DNA of 64,000 bases, from the NCBI RefSeq assembly GCF_004564375.1, contig NZ_CP038267.1, positions 3,288,501 through 3,352,500 on the forward strand. The letters run 5' to 3'. The position numbers and the translations under genes were made by a program. Below the pieces are notes generated by a model that worked only from the letters and a program-made list of their open reading frames with translations, did not search any database and had not been told where the DNA came from. The stretch comes from Nocardioides euryhalodurans. Lineage in GTDB: Bacteria; Actinomycetota; Actinomycetes; Propionibacteriales; Nocardioidaceae. This document shows positions 1-8,707 of the stretch, in pieces (position 1 is the first letter of the stretch; every line of letters begins with the position of its first letter).

Positions 1-821
1 GCCACGAGCCCGGCGACCTCGGAGATGCCGCCGACGGCCTGGAAGCCTGCCAGGGACGGCTCCTCGAAGTCCCAGCCGTTCGGGCCGGCGCCACGGTACG
101 ACGTGTCGCCCGAGGTGTCGTCGAACAGGGAGACGGCCACGAGCTCCGGGGACAGGAATCCCTCGATCTGGGAGCGCGAGGAGACCGAGGTGTAGATGGG
201 CTGCCCACCGTCGGCCGGGGCGTTGACGAGGGTCCCCGTCCCGCCGCCGCCCTCGACGTCGAGCCAGGCCACGCGCGTGCCGTCGCTGCTGGGGGCGAGT
301 CCGGGACCGCTCGGGCTCGCCGAGACCTCCTCGAGGTCGGCGTCGAGCACGACCACCTCGTGGCCGGTGGGGGAGCTTCTGCTAGCCCGGATGCCGACCC
401 AGCCCTCGTCGTACGGCGCGATCTGGACGAAGCTGCCCGGCAGGTCGAGCGTGCGGTCGGGGGTGACGTACGTCTGGTCGCCGAAGACGATGTAGCCGGT
501 GTCCGGCACCGGACCCTCCGGCACGTCGAGGGTGAGCGGGAAGGTCCCGTCCGCCCGCGGCGTCGGGTCCACGGCCTCGCTGGGCGTGTCGACGACCGGC
601 GGCCGGTCGCCGCGACCGGCCCCGTCGCCGCCGAGCAGGCCGATGGGGAGCGCGATCGCGGCGACCGCGACGGCGGCCACCCCAGCGGCGGCGAGTCGGC
701 GCGTACGGCGGATCGCGTGGGCCCGGCCCCGGACGTCGTCGAGGCTGAGCGGCGCATCGGTCATGCCGTCCACCTGCTCGTGGAGCTGGCGCGTCAGTCG
801 GGTGGTCAGCTGGTCGTTCAT
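1..821 (-). CDS. Anti-sigma-like single-pass membrane protein (3' end outside window)
   Basis: The reading frame starts at an ATG preceded by a strong GGGAGGAGGAG Shine-Dalgarno and runs off the left edge, so about 273 N-terminal residues are visible. A charged cytoplasmic part (residues 1-42) is followed by one Ala/Val-rich membrane segment (about 43-65) and an exported part rich in short beta-strand-like stretches (YIVFGDQTYV, VVVLDADLEE, GTRVAWLDVEG) of the WD40/PD40 propeller type. The ATG overlaps the TGA of the SigE-family sigma gene (ATGA), the usual arrangement for a sigma factor and the membrane protein that holds it. I infer an anti-sigma role from that coupling; no zinc HxxxCxxC anti-sigma motif is visible in the part seen. 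Confidence 0.7.
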   Translation of the reverse strand, partial: MNDQLTTRLTRQLHEQVDGMTDAPLSLDDVRGRAHAIRRTRRLAAAGVAAVAVAAIALPIGLLGGDGAGRGDRPPVVDTPSEAVDPTPRADGTFPLTLDVPEGPVPDTGYIVFGDQTYVTPDRTLDLPGSFVQIAPYDEGWVGIRASRSSPTGHEVVVLDADLEEVSASPSGPGLAPSSDGTRVAWLDVEGGGGTGTLVNAPADGGQPIYTSVSSRSQIEGFLSPELVAVSLFDDTSGDTSYRGAGPNGWDFEEPSLAGFQAVGGISEVAGLV

Positions 822-1351
822 CGCTCCTCCTCCCGGGGGTTCAGGCCCTCGGGCGCCCGTTGGCGCAGGGTGGCCAGCGCACGGCTGGCCTGGGACTTCA
901 CGGTGCCGACGGAGATGCCGAGCACCTCGGCGGTCTCGGCCTCCGACATCTCCTCGTAGTAGCGCAGCACCACGACGGCCCGCGCCTTGCGCGGGAGCGT
1001 CTGGACCAGGTCCCACAGCTCGCCGCTGCCGCCGGCGTCGTAGGTGTCGTGGTGGCTGCTCTCGGGCAGCACCTCGGTGGTGAGCTCGCGCCGCTTCCAC
1101 GCCCTGCGCCAGAGCGAGTTGTGCTCGTTGACCAGGATCCGGCGGACGTAGGCGTCGATCGAGCCGCGGTCGTGGACCTTGTCCCAGGCGAGGTAGAGCT
1201 TGGCGAACGCGACCTGGACCAGGTCCTCGGCGGTGTGCCGGTCACCCGTCAGGAGGTATGCGGTGCGCAGCAGGCTCGCCTGGCGCGCGTGCATGTACGA
1301 CGAGAAGTCGGCGTCGCGAGCAGTCAGCGTGTCGCTCCCGTGAGCTGACAT
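818..1351 (-). CDS. RNA polymerase ECF sigma factor, SigE family
   Basis: A 177-residue protein with the two regions of a minimal ECF sigma factor. Region 2 is around HARQASLLRTAYLLTGD and AEDLVQVAFAKLY, and region 4 is around LRYYEEMSEAETAEVLGI and VGTVKSQASRALATLRQ, a helix-turn-helix for the -35 element. The sequence style matches the actinobacterial SigE-type family of about 170 residues. The start chosen (ATG, MSAHGSD) has GGGGGTG just upstream; the longer frame upstream is low-complexity Arg/Gly sequence. It is translationally coupled to the membrane protein downstream, so it is probably released by an extracytoplasmic signal. Confidence 0.92.
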   Translation of the reverse strand: MSAHGSDTLTARDADFSSYMHARQASLLRTAYLLTGDRHTAEDLVQVAFAKLYLAWDKVHDRGSIDAYVRRILVNEHNSLWRRAWKRRELTTEVLPESSHHDTYDAGGSGELWDLVQTLPRKARAVVVLRYYEEMSEAETAEVLGISVGTVKSQASRALATLRQRAPEGLNPREEER

Positions 1352-1471
1352 GGTCACCCCCGTCCCTGCGGCTGCGTGCATCCGGTGCACCTCCATTCCA
1401 TCGCCACCAAGACGCGAAATGTGGGAGGCAGGTTGCATTCGGGCGACGCCGACCTGCCTATGCTCGGCGGC

Positions 1472-1843
1472 ATGAGCATCCCGGTGGAGATCCCGAAGCT
1501 CGCGGAGGCGCTGGCGGACTTCGGTGCCGGCTACCTCCTGACCGCCGCGGCGGACGGGCGGGTCAAGGCGGTGACCGTCGAGCCGACGCTCGTCGACGGG
1601 GTGCTGCGCTGCCCGGCGAGCCGCGGCTCGGCCCGCAACCTGGCGGGCAACCCCGCCGCCACCCTGGTCTTCTGGCCACGGCAGGAGCACGGCTGCTCCC
1701 TCCTGGTCGACGGGACCGCCACCGCCGACGACGAGGCCATCGCCCTCACCCCGGAGACGGCGGTGCTCCACCGCCCCGCGGACCACGCCGACGGGCCGGT
1801 CGCCGGTGACGGCTGCGGCCACGACTGCTCCCCGGTCGCGTGA
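1472..1843 (+). CDS. Pyridoxamine 5'-phosphate oxidase-like split-barrel protein
   Basis: A 123-residue protein with the flavin-binding split-barrel pattern of small PNPOx-like proteins: a first strand pair (YLLTAAADGRVKAVTVEP), then RGSARNLAGNPAATLVF with the conserved Asn-Leu-x-x-Asn-Pro turn, then LVDGTATADD. The C-terminus has a Cys/His motif, DGCGHDC, of unknown role. The ATG was chosen because a TATGCT hexamer ends 7 nt before it and no SD is present, so the mRNA is probably leaderless. It is the first gene of a four-gene run with 4-nt overlaps. The substrate cannot be told from the sequence. Confidence 0.8.
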   Translation: MSIPVEIPKLAEALADFGAGYLLTAAADGRVKAVTVEPTLVDGVLRCPASRGSARNLAGNPAATLVFWPRQEHGCSLLVDGTATADDEAIALTPETAVLHRPADHADGPVAGDGCGHDCSPVA

Positions 1844-2565
1844 CGCCCTTCTGGGTCAGCGCGTTCCTCGACCTCGCCCCCGAGGCGTACGACGACGGGC
1901 TGGCGTTCTGGAGCGGCGTGACGGGCGCGGCGGTCTCGGCGACCCGGGGTGCGGCCGGTGAGCTCGTGTCGCTCGTGCCGGCGGAGGGCGACGGCCACCT
2001 GCGGGTGCAGCGGCTCGTGGCCGGACGGTCCCGGATCCACCTCGACCTCCACGTCGACGATCCACGGGCCGCGGCAGACCGGGCGGTCGCGCTGGGTGCG
2101 CGCGAGGTGGCTGACGTGGGCCACGTCGTGATGGCGTCCCCCGGGGGACTGCCGTTCTGCCTCGTCACCCACCCGGCGGCCACGCCGGCTGCCGCCGTCG
2201 ACTGGGGCGGCCACTCCTCGGCCGTCGACCAGGTCTGCGTGGACGTGCCCCACGAGCTCCACGACCGCGAGGTCGCCTTCTGGCAGGCCCTGACCGGCCG
2301 TGTGCTCGCCCCCTCGCCCGGGCACGCGGAGTTCCAGCGGCTGCATCGCCCCGACGGCGAGCCGTTGCACCTGCTGCTGCAACGCCTCGGGGAGCCGCTG
2401 GGCGAGGTCCGGGGCCACCTCGACCTCGCGACCAGCGACCGGGCCGCCGAGACCGCGCGTCACGTCGCGCTGGGCGCGACCGAGGTCGCCACCTTCGACA
2501 GCTGGACGGTGCTGACCGACCCGGCCGGCTCGGCGTACTGCATCACCGACCGGGAGCCACGATGA
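1840..2565 (+). CDS. VOC (glyoxalase/bleomycin resistance) family protein, two domains
   Basis: A 241-residue protein made of two tandem vicinal-oxygen-chelate modules (about 1-110 and 125-240). Each contains the family's paired beta-alpha-beta-beta-beta pattern (LHVDDPRAAADRAVALGAREVA and LATSDRAAETARHVALGATEVA are equivalent helices). The start is GTG in a GTGA overlap with the preceding stop, so it is translationally coupled. Proteins of this build in actinobacteria are usually uncharacterised; a metal-dependent enzyme or small-molecule binder is possible. The second half retains few candidate metal ligands. Confidence 0.85.
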   Translation: MTPFWVSAFLDLAPEAYDDGLAFWSGVTGAAVSATRGAAGELVSLVPAEGDGHLRVQRLVAGRSRIHLDLHVDDPRAAADRAVALGAREVADVGHVVMASPGGLPFCLVTHPAATPAAAVDWGGHSSAVDQVCVDVPHELHDREVAFWQALTGRVLAPSPGHAEFQRLHRPDGEPLHLLLQRLGEPLGEVRGHLDLATSDRAAETARHVALGATEVATFDSWTVLTDPAGSAYCITDREPR

Positions 2566-3086
2566 CGATCCAGCGCACCTACCCGCCCGCGGCCGCGGAC
2601 GAGGCGACCACGCTGCTGGCGTTCCTCGACTTCCAGCGCGCCACGCTGCTGCGGCAGACGGAGGGGCTGGACGGCGCCGACCTGCAGCGCACCCTCGGCC
2701 CGAGCCCGTTGACGCTGGGCGGCCTGCTCAAGCACCTGGCGTTCGTCGAGGGGTTCTGGTTCCGGTACGTGTTCGCCGGCGAGGAGCAGGTGGAGCCCTG
2801 GGCCTCGGTCGACTGGAAGGCCGACCGGGACTGGGACTTCCACTCCGCCGCCGACGACTCCCCGGAGGAGCTGCGGGCCCTCTTCGACGCCGAGGTGCTC
2901 GCGGCCGACGCGGTCCTGCACCAGGCTCTCGTCGACGGTGACCTCGGCGCGCTCGCCGCCCGGGTCCGGCACGGCAAGAAGCCCAGCCTGCGCTGGATCG
3001 TCGTCCACATGGTCGAGGAGTACGCGCGGCACTGCGGGCACGCCGACCTGATCCGGGAGTCGATCGACGGAGCGAGGGACCTGTGA
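2562..3086 (+). CDS. DinB-family protein (DUF664-like four-helix bundle)
   Basis: A 174-residue protein with the DinB/YfiT-type helical bundle: LLAFLDFQRATLLRQTEGL, then LGGLLKHLAFVEGFWF, then IVVHMVEEYARHCGHADLIRE at the C-terminus. His58 and the His pair near residues 157 and 160 match the metal-binding triad of the superfamily. The ATG overlaps the preceding TGA (ATGA) and its own TGA overlaps the next GTG, so genes 1472-3571 form one operon. In other actinobacteria related proteins are mycothiol- or metal-dependent transferases, but the substrate here is unknown. Confidence 0.88.
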   Translation: MTIQRTYPPAAADEATTLLAFLDFQRATLLRQTEGLDGADLQRTLGPSPLTLGGLLKHLAFVEGFWFRYVFAGEEQVEPWASVDWKADRDWDFHSAADDSPEELRALFDAEVLAADAVLHQALVDGDLGALAARVRHGKKPSLRWIVVHMVEEYARHCGHADLIRESIDGARDL

Positions 3087-3571
3087 TCCGCGACGCCACC
3101 GACGCCGACTGGCCGGCGATCTGGCCGATCTTCCGCGACACGGTCGCGGCAGGCGAGACCTACGCCTATCCCGAGGACCTCGGGTCCGAGGACGCGCGCC
3201 GCCTCTGGATGGAGCGACCGCCCGGCCTGACGGTCGTGCTCGACGAGGACGGGGAGGTCCTCGGCACCGCCAAGATGGGGCCGAACCGGCCGGGCCGCGG
3301 CGACCACGTCGGCACCGCGTCGTTCATGGTCGCACCGGCCGCGCGCGGCCGCGGCGTGGGTCGCCGGCTCGCCGAGTGGGTCGTCGCGTGGCACCGCGCG
3401 GAGGGCTACCGCGGCATCCAGTTCAACGCCGTCGTCGAGACCAACACCGCTGCCGTGGCGCTCTGGCACGCGCTCGGCTTCGTGACGATCGGCACCGTGC
3501 CCGGCGCCTTCCGATCGGCGAGCCACGGGCCGGTCGGGCTGCACGTGATGTGGCTGGACCTCGCCGGGTGA
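3083..3571 (+). CDS. GNAT-family N-acetyltransferase
   Basis: A 162-residue acetyltransferase. The acetyl-CoA-binding motif A is seen in SFMVAPAARGRGVGRRLAEW (R/Q-x-x-G-x-G/A), followed by FNAVVETNTAAVALWHALGF, the motif B helix typical of the phosphinothricin/L-methionine-sulfone subgroup. The start is GTG overlapping the stop of the DinB gene. It is the last gene of the four-gene overlapping run. The acyl acceptor is not predictable. Confidence 0.9.
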   Translation: MIRDATDADWPAIWPIFRDTVAAGETYAYPEDLGSEDARRLWMERPPGLTVVLDEDGEVLGTAKMGPNRPGRGDHVGTASFMVAPAARGRGVGRRLAEWVVAWHRAEGYRGIQFNAVVETNTAAVALWHALGFVTIGTVPGAFRSASHGPVGLHVMWLDLAG

Positions 3572-3617
3572 CCGTTCGGTACGTTCGTGTGCCACCACCA
3601 CCCCCGGAAGGACTCCG

Positions 3618-3938
3618 ATGATCTTCATCTGCGTGAAGTTCCCCGTGAAGCCCGAGCACGCCGACGACTGGGTCGAGCTCACCCGTGACTTCACCGAGGC
3701 GACCCGGGCCGAGGAGGGCAACCTCTTCTTCGACTGGTCGCGCAGCGTCGAGGACCCCACCGAGTACGTCCTCGTCGAGGGCTTCCGCGACGACGCCGCC
3801 GAGGCGCACGTGACCTCCCCCCACTTCAAGCAGGCCCAGGCCGACCTGCCTCAGTACCTGCGCGAGACGCCGTACATCCGCAACCAGCTGATGGAGGGTG
3901 ACCACTGGGACCGGTTGGGGGAGTTCGAGGTGGGGTGA
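3618..3938 (+). CDS. Antibiotic biosynthesis monooxygenase (ABM) family protein
   Basis: A 106-residue single-domain dimeric alpha/beta-barrel protein. It begins IFICVKFPVKPEHADDWVELTRDFTEATRAEEGNLFF in outline, with the family's strand-helix-strand and EEGNLFFDWSR turn, and ends with a helix (AEAHVTSPHFKQA). Members include the quinol monooxygenase YgiN and heme-degrading or structural homologues. A GGAAGGA Shine-Dalgarno lies 6 nt before the ATG. The gene stands apart from the upstream operon by 46 nt and is convergent with the ABC1 kinase. Confidence 0.87.
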   Translation: MIFICVKFPVKPEHADDWVELTRDFTEATRAEEGNLFFDWSRSVEDPTEYVLVEGFRDDAAEAHVTSPHFKQAQADLPQYLRETPYIRNQLMEGDHWDRLGEFEVG

Positions 3939-3966
3939 GGGGGCTGTCCCGCTCTCCCCGGACCAC

Positions 3967-5298
3967 TCACCCCGCGAACCCCGGCAGGTGCTCCTCCATG
4001 ATCGCCCGGAACGGCGCCTCGGCCTCGAGCTGCGAGAGCAGGCCGAGCCCGCCGAGCCAGGTGCGGTGGATGAGGAGGTACGACGAGGGGAGGTTGAGCT
4101 TGGTGGCGGTGGTGAACGCCGGGTTGCGCGGGTCGTTGATCCGCTCGAACTGAGCGCGCATCCAGGCGCGCGTGAAGCGGAAGGTCTCGGTCCGGGTCGG
4201 CTCGATGAACGGAGCGAGGTAGTCGAGCACGCGCTGCGGGTCGACCCGCGTCTGCTCCTTGATGAACCCCTCCTCCCGCAGCCCGGCCACGAGATCGTCG
4301 GCGCTGTTCTCGGCGGCGACGCGGATCAGCCGGCCCATGGCGCTCGGCAGCCGCCGCTCGGGCAGCCGCGCGACCGCGCCGAAGTCGAGCACGCCGATCC
4401 GGCCGGGCCCGCCGTCCGGCCCGGGGAGGATCCGGAAGTTGCCCGGGTGCGGGTCGGCGTGCAGCATCCCGGTCCGCGCCGGTCCGTCGAACAGGAACGT
4501 CACGAAGACCCGGCCGTAGTGGTCGCGCTCGGCCTGGGTCCCCTCGCGGATCACGTGGGCCAGGGAGTGCGGGCTGTCCAGCCACTCGCTCACGAGCACC
4601 TGCTCGCCGACCGCCACCACCTCGGGCACGACGATGGCGGGGTCGTCGCGGAAGGCGTCGGCGTACGCCGTCTGCGCCTCGGCCTCGAGCGCGTAGTCGA
4701 GCTCGTCGGCGGCGCGCGCCTGCAGCTCGGCCACCAGCGGCTTGATGTCGAGGCCGGGGAAGACCGGCGCGACGCCGCGGGCGACGCGGGCGAGCTGGCG
4801 CAGGTCGGACATCAGCGCCTCCCCGGCGCCGGGGTACTGGACCTTCACCGCGACGTCACGGCCGTCGTGCCAGCGGCCCCGGTGCACCTGGCCGATCGAC
4901 GCCGCGGCGGCCGGGGCGCCGTCGAGGTGCACCAGCAGGTCCTGCCAGTCCGGGCCGAGCGACCGGGCGATCTGCTCGCGCACCGTCTGGGTCGGCATCG
5001 GGGGTGCGGAGTCCTGCAGCCGGGTCAGCTCCTCGCGGTACGGCGCCGCGACCTCGTCGGGCAGCGCGGCCTCGAGCACGCTCAGCGCCTGCCCGAACTT
5101 CATCGCCCCGCCCTTGAGCTCGCCCAGGGTGCGGAACAGCTGCTCCGCCGTCCGCTGCTGCACCTCGCTCACGACCAGCTCGGCCGGGCGACCTCCGAGC
5201 CGCTTGCCGAACCCGACGGCCTGGCGACCGGCGTACCCGAGGGGCAGCGCGGCCAGCCGCGCGGTGCGCGCGGCGGCCTTGCGAGGGAGGTCGGGCAT
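3967..5298 (-). CDS. ABC1/AarF (UbiB-type) atypical kinase family protein
   Basis: A 443-residue protein with the signature of the ABC1 family: the family's KFGQALS stretch near the N-terminus (MKFGQALSVLEAALP), a nucleotide-lysine motif (VAVKVQYPG), catalytic HADPHPGNF and the metal-binding LDFGAV (DFG). In bacteria and organelles these kinases support isoprenoid-quinone or lipid metabolism. An actinobacterium uses menaquinone rather than ubiquinone, so the exact role is open. The ATG was chosen because CACAAT ends 6 nt upstream and the family N-terminus fits; the frame continues much further upstream but only as a shadow of the convergent lipoprotein gene. Confidence 0.9.
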   Translation of the reverse strand: MPDLPRKAAARTARLAALPLGYAGRQAVGFGKRLGGRPAELVVSEVQQRTAEQLFRTLGELKGGAMKFGQALSVLEAALPDEVAAPYREELTRLQDSAPPMPTQTVREQIARSLGPDWQDLLVHLDGAPAAAASIGQVHRGRWHDGRDVAVKVQYPGAGEALMSDLRQLARVARGVAPVFPGLDIKPLVAELQARAADELDYALEAEAQTAYADAFRDDPAIVVPEVVAVGEQVLVSEWLDSPHSLAHVIREGTQAERDHYGRVFVTFLFDGPARTGMLHADPHPGNFRILPGPDGGPGRIGVLDFGAVARLPERRLPSAMGRLIRVAAENSADDLVAGLREEGFIKEQTRVDPQRVLDYLAPFIEPTRTETFRFTRAWMRAQFERINDPRNPAFTTATKLNLPSSYLLIHRTWLGGLGLLSQLEAEAPFRAIMEEHLPGFAG

Positions 5299-5388
5299 GA
5301 GGCCATTGTGGCCGACGGGTGGGCGCCGCGTCCCCTGACTTCGGGGTGGGCGGCCCGGTCTCACCGGGTGGGAAGCACAATGGGGGGC

Positions 5389-6216
5389 ATGGTGCGCACG
5401 CTCGGGCTCGCCCTCGCCCTCCTGCTCGCGCTGCCCGCGTGCACCTCCGACGCCTCGGACGAGCCCGCCGGCGGCCACTCCCACGGGCCGGGCGGTGCGA
5501 TGGTCTCGCTGCCGGTCGGCGACGGCACCACCTCGGGCGAGGTCGGCTATGCGCTGCGCGACGTCAGGCTGCCGGACCGGGCCGGCACCACCGGTGAGGT
5601 GGGCTTCCGGATCGAGGGTGCTGAGGGCGAACCGGTCACCCAGTTCCTGGAGGAGCAGACCCGCGACCTCCACCTGTACGTCGTCCGCGAGGATCTCGGC
5701 GTCTTCCGGCACCTGCACCCCACGATGGCCGTCGACGGCACCTGGACCGCCCCCGTGGTCCTGCCCGGCAGGGGCGACTACCGCGTCGTGGCGGAGTTCG
5801 TGGCCGAGGACGCCGGCGGCAACGGCGACCACGTCGTCCTCGGGGAGTCGGTCCCGGTCGCCGCGGGTCCGACCGTCGAGGCCGACCCGGTCGACCCGCT
5901 CGTCGACGTCGCGGTCACGAGGTCGCCCCGCGCCGGCGCCAACGGCCGGATGCAGCTCACGGTCAGCGACACCGAGGGGCGCCCGGTCCGGCTCGACACC
6001 TACCTCGGCGCGTACGGGCACGTGACCGGCTTCCACACGGGCACCGGCTCCATGCTCCACCTGCACCCGATGAGCGCGCCGGAGGTCACCGAGGACGGCG
6101 CCACCCTCACCTTCCACTCCGAGATCGAGTTCGCCGGCGACTACGTCCTCTTCGTGCAGGTGCGGGTCGACGGCTACCTCCACCGGGTCCCGGTCGAGGT
6201 CAGCGTCGCGGCCTGA
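5389..6216 (+). CDS. Lipoprotein with His-rich HxHP motifs, copper-cluster neighbour
   Basis: A 275-residue protein with a lipoprotein signal (LALLLALPAC, cleavage before Cys) followed by a His-rich stretch (GGHSHGPGG). Two similar HLHP motifs (FRHLHPTM and MLHLHPMS) occur in beta-rich repeats, plausible Cu(I)/Cu(II) ligands. It belongs to a group of secreted actinobacterial proteins often found beside copper genes, and here it ends 3 bp from the convergent CopC-CopD fusion. The ATG at 5389 was preferred over the one at 5380 because CACAAT ends 7 nt before it, as at other leaderless genes here. The copper role is inferred from motifs and neighbours. Confidence 0.75.
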   Translation: MVRTLGLALALLLALPACTSDASDEPAGGHSHGPGGAMVSLPVGDGTTSGEVGYALRDVRLPDRAGTTGEVGFRIEGAEGEPVTQFLEEQTRDLHLYVVREDLGVFRHLHPTMAVDGTWTAPVVLPGRGDYRVVAEFVAEDAGGNGDHVVLGESVPVAAGPTVEADPVDPLVDVAVTRSPRAGANGRMQLTVSDTEGRPVRLDTYLGAYGHVTGFHTGTGSMLHLHPMSAPEVTEDGATLTFHSEIEFAGDYVLFVQVRVDGYLHRVPVEVSVAA

Positions 6217-6219
6217 CCC

Positions 6220-7902
6220 TCACTCGGGGACGTCGATCCTCACGGTCGAGACGGGCGCCTCGAAGCGGCTCAACCGGGTGCTCACCTGGACCTCCCAGAC
6301 GCCGGCCCGGGGCAGCACCACCCGGGCCTGCCAGGTCCCGGCGTCGCTCGCGGTGAGCTCGACGTCACCGAGGTCGACGTCGCCCGAGCGCAGCGACACC
6401 TCGGGCGCGGTCGGCGGCGTGACCGGCTCGCCGGTCCCGTCCTGGAGCTGGACGAGCAGCGTGGTCGCCCCCTGCCGGCGCGGGCTGAGGGCGGCGTACA
6501 CCTGGAGGTCGCCGGACGACTCCGCGGCCTCGACGCCCGTGGTGCCCTCCGGTGCGTCGACCGGGGCCGGCCGGGGCGACTGGTTGACGAGGAAGCCGGT
6601 GACGCCGAGCAGCGCCACGACGACGGTCGCCTCCGCGACGAGGGTGCGCGAGACCAGGGTGGCGGCGCGGGTGCGGTCGCCGAACCCGGCCGCCGCCCGC
6701 ACCCGGGGCAGCATGCCGAAGCGGTTCCACCCGCCCAGGGCGGCGACCACCAGGGCCAGCCCGATCTTGACCAGCAGCAGCTGACCGTACGTGGTGTCGA
6801 GGAAGGCCGACCAGGAGCCGAGGATCCGCCAGGCGAGCATCGTCCCGGTCGCGGCGACCGCGAGCAGCAGACCACCCGCCAGCGCCGAGAAGCGGGCCAG
6901 CGTGACCGCAGCCAGCTCCTCCCTGCCGGCGAGCGCACGCAGCGCGACGACCAGCCCGACCAGGCCACCGAGCCAGGTCGCCCCGGCGGCGACGTGGACC
7001 ACGTCGCTGACCACCAGCAGCACCTCGGGCTGGTAGGACCGGGTGTGGCCCACGACCGCCGGCGAGGCGACCGCGAGCGCGGCCCCGACCAGCAGGGCCG
7101 GACGCTGGGTGCGGTCCGGGGGCACGCTCGAGAGGGACACCACGACCACGCCGAGACCGGCGACCAGCAGGACGACGGAGAGGATCTCGGCGGTGACCAG
7201 GCCGGGGTCGAGCGAGCCGGGGAGGTCGCCCAGCTCCAGGCCCTGCGCGTACGTCGACGCCACGGGGACCATCAGCAGGGCAGCGACCGTCGCCACCGCA
7301 GCGGCCACGCGGGTGGTGCGGCGGATCCGGAGCCGGGTCTGCTGGCCGCCGTAGGAGCCGGGGAGGACCAGGGCGACGAACGCGGCGAGCCCGGCGGCGA
7401 CGAGCAGCCCGAGGTAGGTGAGTCCCGCGAGCACGCCCTGGACCGCGGTGACCGCGCCCGAGGAGGTCGGAGCGGGCGGCGGGTCGGCCACCTCGGCGCT
7501 GGGCTCACCCACCGAGAAGGTGATCGACCCCGAGATCGGGTGCCCGTCGGCGGAGATCACCGCCCAGGCGACGACGAAGGTGCCGCGCCCCAGGGCCTCC
7601 GGGTCGGTGAGCGTCACGGTGACCTCGTCGTCGGAGGCGGCCGCCTCCGAGGGCACGGACACGCCGGCGGCGTCGTAGACGGTGATCTCGCGGTCGGTGA
7701 GGCGGACCGGCTCGGTGAAGGTCAGCGTCACGGCCTCCGGCGCGGTGTCCAGCACCGCGCCGTCGGCCGGGTCGGTCCCGAGCAGCTCGGCGTGGGCCGC
7801 GGCGGGACCGGCACCGAGGAGGACGGCGCAGGCGGCGACCAGCGCGGTGACGGCGAGCCGCAGGCCCAGCCGCCACCGCACCGGTCGACCGCCCACGGTC
7901 AC
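6220..7902 (-). CDS. Copper resistance CopC-CopD (YcnJ-like) fusion membrane protein
   Basis: A 560-residue protein. A signal peptide ends at AHAELL, so the mature protein starts with the His used by CopC for copper. The CopC Ig-like domain (LTFTEPVRLTDREITVYD, ADGHPISGSITFSV) occupies about residues 35-130. A CopD integral domain with about eight membrane helices follows, and a short exported C-terminal Ig-like tail ends the protein. It probably moves copper across the membrane or binds it in the cell wall. The GTG start overlaps the stop of the ycnI-like gene (GTGA), so the two are co-translated. Confidence 0.92.
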   Translation of the reverse strand: MTVGGRPVRWRLGLRLAVTALVAACAVLLGAGPAAAHAELLGTDPADGAVLDTAPEAVTLTFTEPVRLTDREITVYDAAGVSVPSEAAASDDEVTVTLTDPEALGRGTFVVAWAVISADGHPISGSITFSVGEPSAEVADPPPAPTSSGAVTAVQGVLAGLTYLGLLVAAGLAAFVALVLPGSYGGQQTRLRIRRTTRVAAAVATVAALLMVPVASTYAQGLELGDLPGSLDPGLVTAEILSVVLLVAGLGVVVVSLSSVPPDRTQRPALLVGAALAVASPAVVGHTRSYQPEVLLVVSDVVHVAAGATWLGGLVGLVVALRALAGREELAAVTLARFSALAGGLLLAVAATGTMLAWRILGSWSAFLDTTYGQLLLVKIGLALVVAALGGWNRFGMLPRVRAAAGFGDRTRAATLVSRTLVAEATVVVALLGVTGFLVNQSPRPAPVDAPEGTTGVEAAESSGDLQVYAALSPRRQGATTLLVQLQDGTGEPVTPPTAPEVSLRSGDVDLGDVELTASDAGTWQARVVLPRAGVWEVQVSTRLSRFEAPVSTVRIDVPE

Positions 7903-8633
7903 GCGGGCTTCCGGGTCCGCGCCAGGGCGGTGCCACCCGCGACGAGGCCGAGCGCGCCGAGGACCAGGCCGGCCCAGCCGACCGCACTGGTGCCGTCGGT
8001 CGTCGCGGCGGCCTCCTGGGTCCCGTCCGCTGAGTCGGAGGTGGCTGCGGCCTCGGTGTCCGAGGCCTCCTCGTCGGAGTGGCCGTCGCCCTCCTCGCTG
8101 GCCGGGAGGATCTCGAAGGACGGGGCCGGGTGCTCCAGCTCCTCGGCGTCCTGACCCTCCTGCGGCACCTCGACCCAGCCCGTCTCGCCCTGCTCGCAGG
8201 TCTGGATGGTCGGGAAGACGAGCTGCTCACCGGCAGCGTCAGGGACCTGGAAGGACAGCTCGAAGGTGTCCCGCTGCCCCTCGGGGAGCGGCTCCTTGGC
8301 GGTGTAGACGATGCTGCCGGTTCGCTCGGTCACCTCGTTGCCGTGGGCGTCGGAGACGGGCTCGTCGAGCTGCTCGATGTTCGCCTCGAGGTCGTAGAGC
8401 GGGTTGCGGGTCGGCGTGACGGAGAGCACCGACTCCGGGACCTGGATCTCGATCCGGGTCGTGGGTGAGCCCTCGCAGCCGTGCGGGACGCTCATGGTGA
8501 GCACGGTGTACGAGCCGGCGTTCGCCACCGACGGGGTGCCGGAGACGTGGGCCTGGGCCGGGGCCGCGACGAGGGCGGCGATGCCGGTGGCGGCGGTGAG
8601 CGCGCCGAGGCGCGTGAGGGTACGACGGGACAT
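7899..8633 (-). CDS. YcnI-family (DUF1775) copper-binding membrane-anchored protein
   Basis: A 244-residue protein with a signal peptide ending AAPAQAHVSG, placing the copper-binding N-terminal His at the start of the mature chain. The DUF1775 beta-sandwich follows (VPHGCEGSPTTRIEIQVPE; TGWVEVPQEGQ). A Ser/Glu/Ala-rich low-complexity linker then leads to one C-terminal membrane helix (GWAGLVLGALGLVAGGTA) and a basic tail. SD GGAGGACC precedes the ATG. In Bacillus ycnI lies with ycnJ, the same pairing as here, and the protein is thought to hand copper to the CopD-type transporter. Confidence 0.92.
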   Translation of the reverse strand: MSRRTLTRLGALTAATGIAALVAAPAQAHVSGTPSVANAGSYTVLTMSVPHGCEGSPTTRIEIQVPESVLSVTPTRNPLYDLEANIEQLDEPVSDAHGNEVTERTGSIVYTAKEPLPEGQRDTFELSFQVPDAAGEQLVFPTIQTCEQGETGWVEVPQEGQDAEELEHPAPSFEILPASEEGDGHSDEEASDTEAAATSDSADGTQEAAATTDGTSAVGWAGLVLGALGLVAGGTALARTRKPA

Positions 8634-8707
8634 GCTGGTCCTCCGATTGGGGACGGGTGTGGGTGTGCTGGTCGGCGGCGTGCCGCGTCGACCGGGCAGA
8701 GCCGGAA